DNA of 6,060 bases, from assembly GCA_017400415.1 (NCBI GenBank), contig JAFPTE010000195.1:1-6060 (forward strand), read 5' to 3'. Position numbers and translations under genes: made by a program. This document shows, piece after piece, positions 5,638-6,060 of this stretch. Source of the DNA: Oscillospiraceae bacterium (lineage in GTDB: Bacteria > Bacillota > Clostridia > Oscillospirales > Oscillospiraceae). Under the pieces are notes generated by a model. The model did no database searches. It worked only from the letters and a program-made list of their open reading frames with translations, and had not been told where the DNA came from. Every line of letters begins with the position of its first letter. Positions within the stretch are counted from its first letter, which is position 1.

Positions 5638-5661
5638 AAATAAAAATTTCAATAAAATCAA
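5633..5661 (-). promoter_or_regulatory. Candidate sigma-A promoter for the carboxypeptidase gene
   Basis: On the minus strand TTGATT (5656-5661) and TATTAT (5633-5638) are 17 bp apart. The predicted start falls in the GGGG at 5626-5629, giving a leader of about 50 nt. An alternative -10, TATAAC (5598-5603), has no good -35. The stretch is nearly all A/T, so chance matches are more likely than elsewhere. Confidence 0.5.
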
Positions 5662-5688
5662 TACCATTTCTTCTTTTAATAAAGTAAA

Positions 5689-6060
5689 ATGAAAAAAGTT
5701 GACCTTTCTATCTTCTACCCCAAAAAGCCAAGGGCTGATGACGGGGAGCCTGTGGTCCTCCCGTTTTACGTAAAGGCGCTCATTATTGCCGCCTGTCTTG
5801 CCATAGCCTTCACCGGCGGCTTTTTTCTCGGCCAGGACCGATCACATAATATAATAATTGAGCCTTCAGCTGTCATTTCATCTGAGCCTTCCTCTGAGAT
5901 TGTGCCCTCCGAAAGCTCTGATGCAGGCGAGCTGCGCTCTCTCCCCTCTCCTGATGCAAACGAAAGCGACGGGAGAATCAACATCAACACTGCTTCTGTT
6001 TCCGAGCTTATGACTCTGCCCGGAATCGGCGAAGGGCTTGCAAGAAGAATCGTTGAATAC
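5689..6060 (+). CDS. comEA: ComEA-like membrane-anchored helix-hairpin-helix DNA-binding protein (3' end outside window)
   Basis: The ATG at 5689-5691 opens a frame of 124 codons that runs off the window; a TAA three codons upstream makes this the only start in reach. The N-terminus is cytoplasmic and basic/polar (1-25), followed by one membrane helix (about 26-48, FYVKALIIAACLAIAFTGGF). A Ser/Glu/Pro-rich linker spans about 57-94, and then a helix-hairpin-helix begins with INTASVSELMTLPGIGEGLA (99-118) and continues ARRIVEY. This is the ComEA pattern: an extracytoplasmic HhH that binds double-stranded DNA and hands it to the ComEC channel during transformation. The usual SLBB domain between anchor and HhH is absent; the linker here is short and low-complexity. 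No comEC is visible, as the window ends. No good Shine-Dalgarno precedes the ATG. The HhH call is strong; a role in competence is by family. Confidence 0.85.
   Translation, partial: MKKVDLSIFYPKKPRADDGEPVVLPFYVKALIIAACLAIAFTGGFFLGQDRSHNIIIEPSAVISSEPSSEIVPSESSDAGELRSLPSPDANESDGRININTASVSELMTLPGIGEGLARRIVEY

Noticed and set aside
4715..5692. Long plus-strand open frame (325 codons) opposite the carboxypeptidase gene
   Set aside because: It is antisense to a gene with signal peptide and all three penicillin-binding motifs; its translation shows no domain and it runs into AT-rich noncoding sequence.
1..6060. CRISPR array, transposon ends, tRNA or rRNA genes, riboswitch
   Set aside because: I saw no regularly spaced repeats, transposase motifs, cloverleaf or conserved riboswitch core; the longest gene-free stretch is 196 bp and is explained by a terminator and a promoter.

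Overview
The window looks like ordinary chromosomal DNA from an endospore-forming member of the Clostridia (Bacillota), possibly the Oscillospirales; the finer placement is inference. The reasons are a SipL-type spore-morphogenesis protein (SPOCS/DUF3794 repeats plus a C-terminal LysM), a Bacillus/Clostridium-type D-Ala-D-Ala carboxypeptidase, a comEA-like gene, GC-rich genes separated by AT-rich spacers, sigma-A-like promoters and well-formed Rho-independent terminators. I see no mobile element, CRISPR array, tRNA or rRNA.

Layout. Positions 1-107 (+) hold the last 34 codons of a small XRE-type regulator. It converges on yebC and shares a bidirectional terminator with it (106-135). On the minus strand, reading right to left, are: a D-Ala-D-Ala carboxypeptidase (5578-4124) with its own terminator; an AspB-type aminotransferase (3927-2740) with its own promoter and terminator; a 49-residue double-helix membrane protein (2675-2526); sipL (2476-965); and yebC (878-150) with its own extended -10 promoter. 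At the right edge comEA (5689 to the window end, +) diverges from the carboxypeptidase gene, and the -10 elements of the two promoters appear to overlap.

How the genes relate. There is no single pathway. The small membrane protein gene and sipL are close enough (about 50 bp) to be one unit, bounded upstream by the aminotransferase terminator; by association with sipL that unit could be mother-cell, sporulation-stage. The aminotransferase (amino-acid metabolism), YebC (translation), the carboxypeptidase (peptidoglycan trimming) and ComEA (DNA uptake) look like separate housekeeping or stage-specific units, each with its own signals.

The points most worth a second look are regulatory. The 3' arm of the aminotransferase terminator contains the Shine-Dalgarno sequence of the next gene; a second small hairpin covers the Shine-Dalgarno of sipL; and the carboxypeptidase/comEA intergenic region has superposed promoters with no visible ribosome binding site for comEA. 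I did not find a convincing undescribed multi-gene system.
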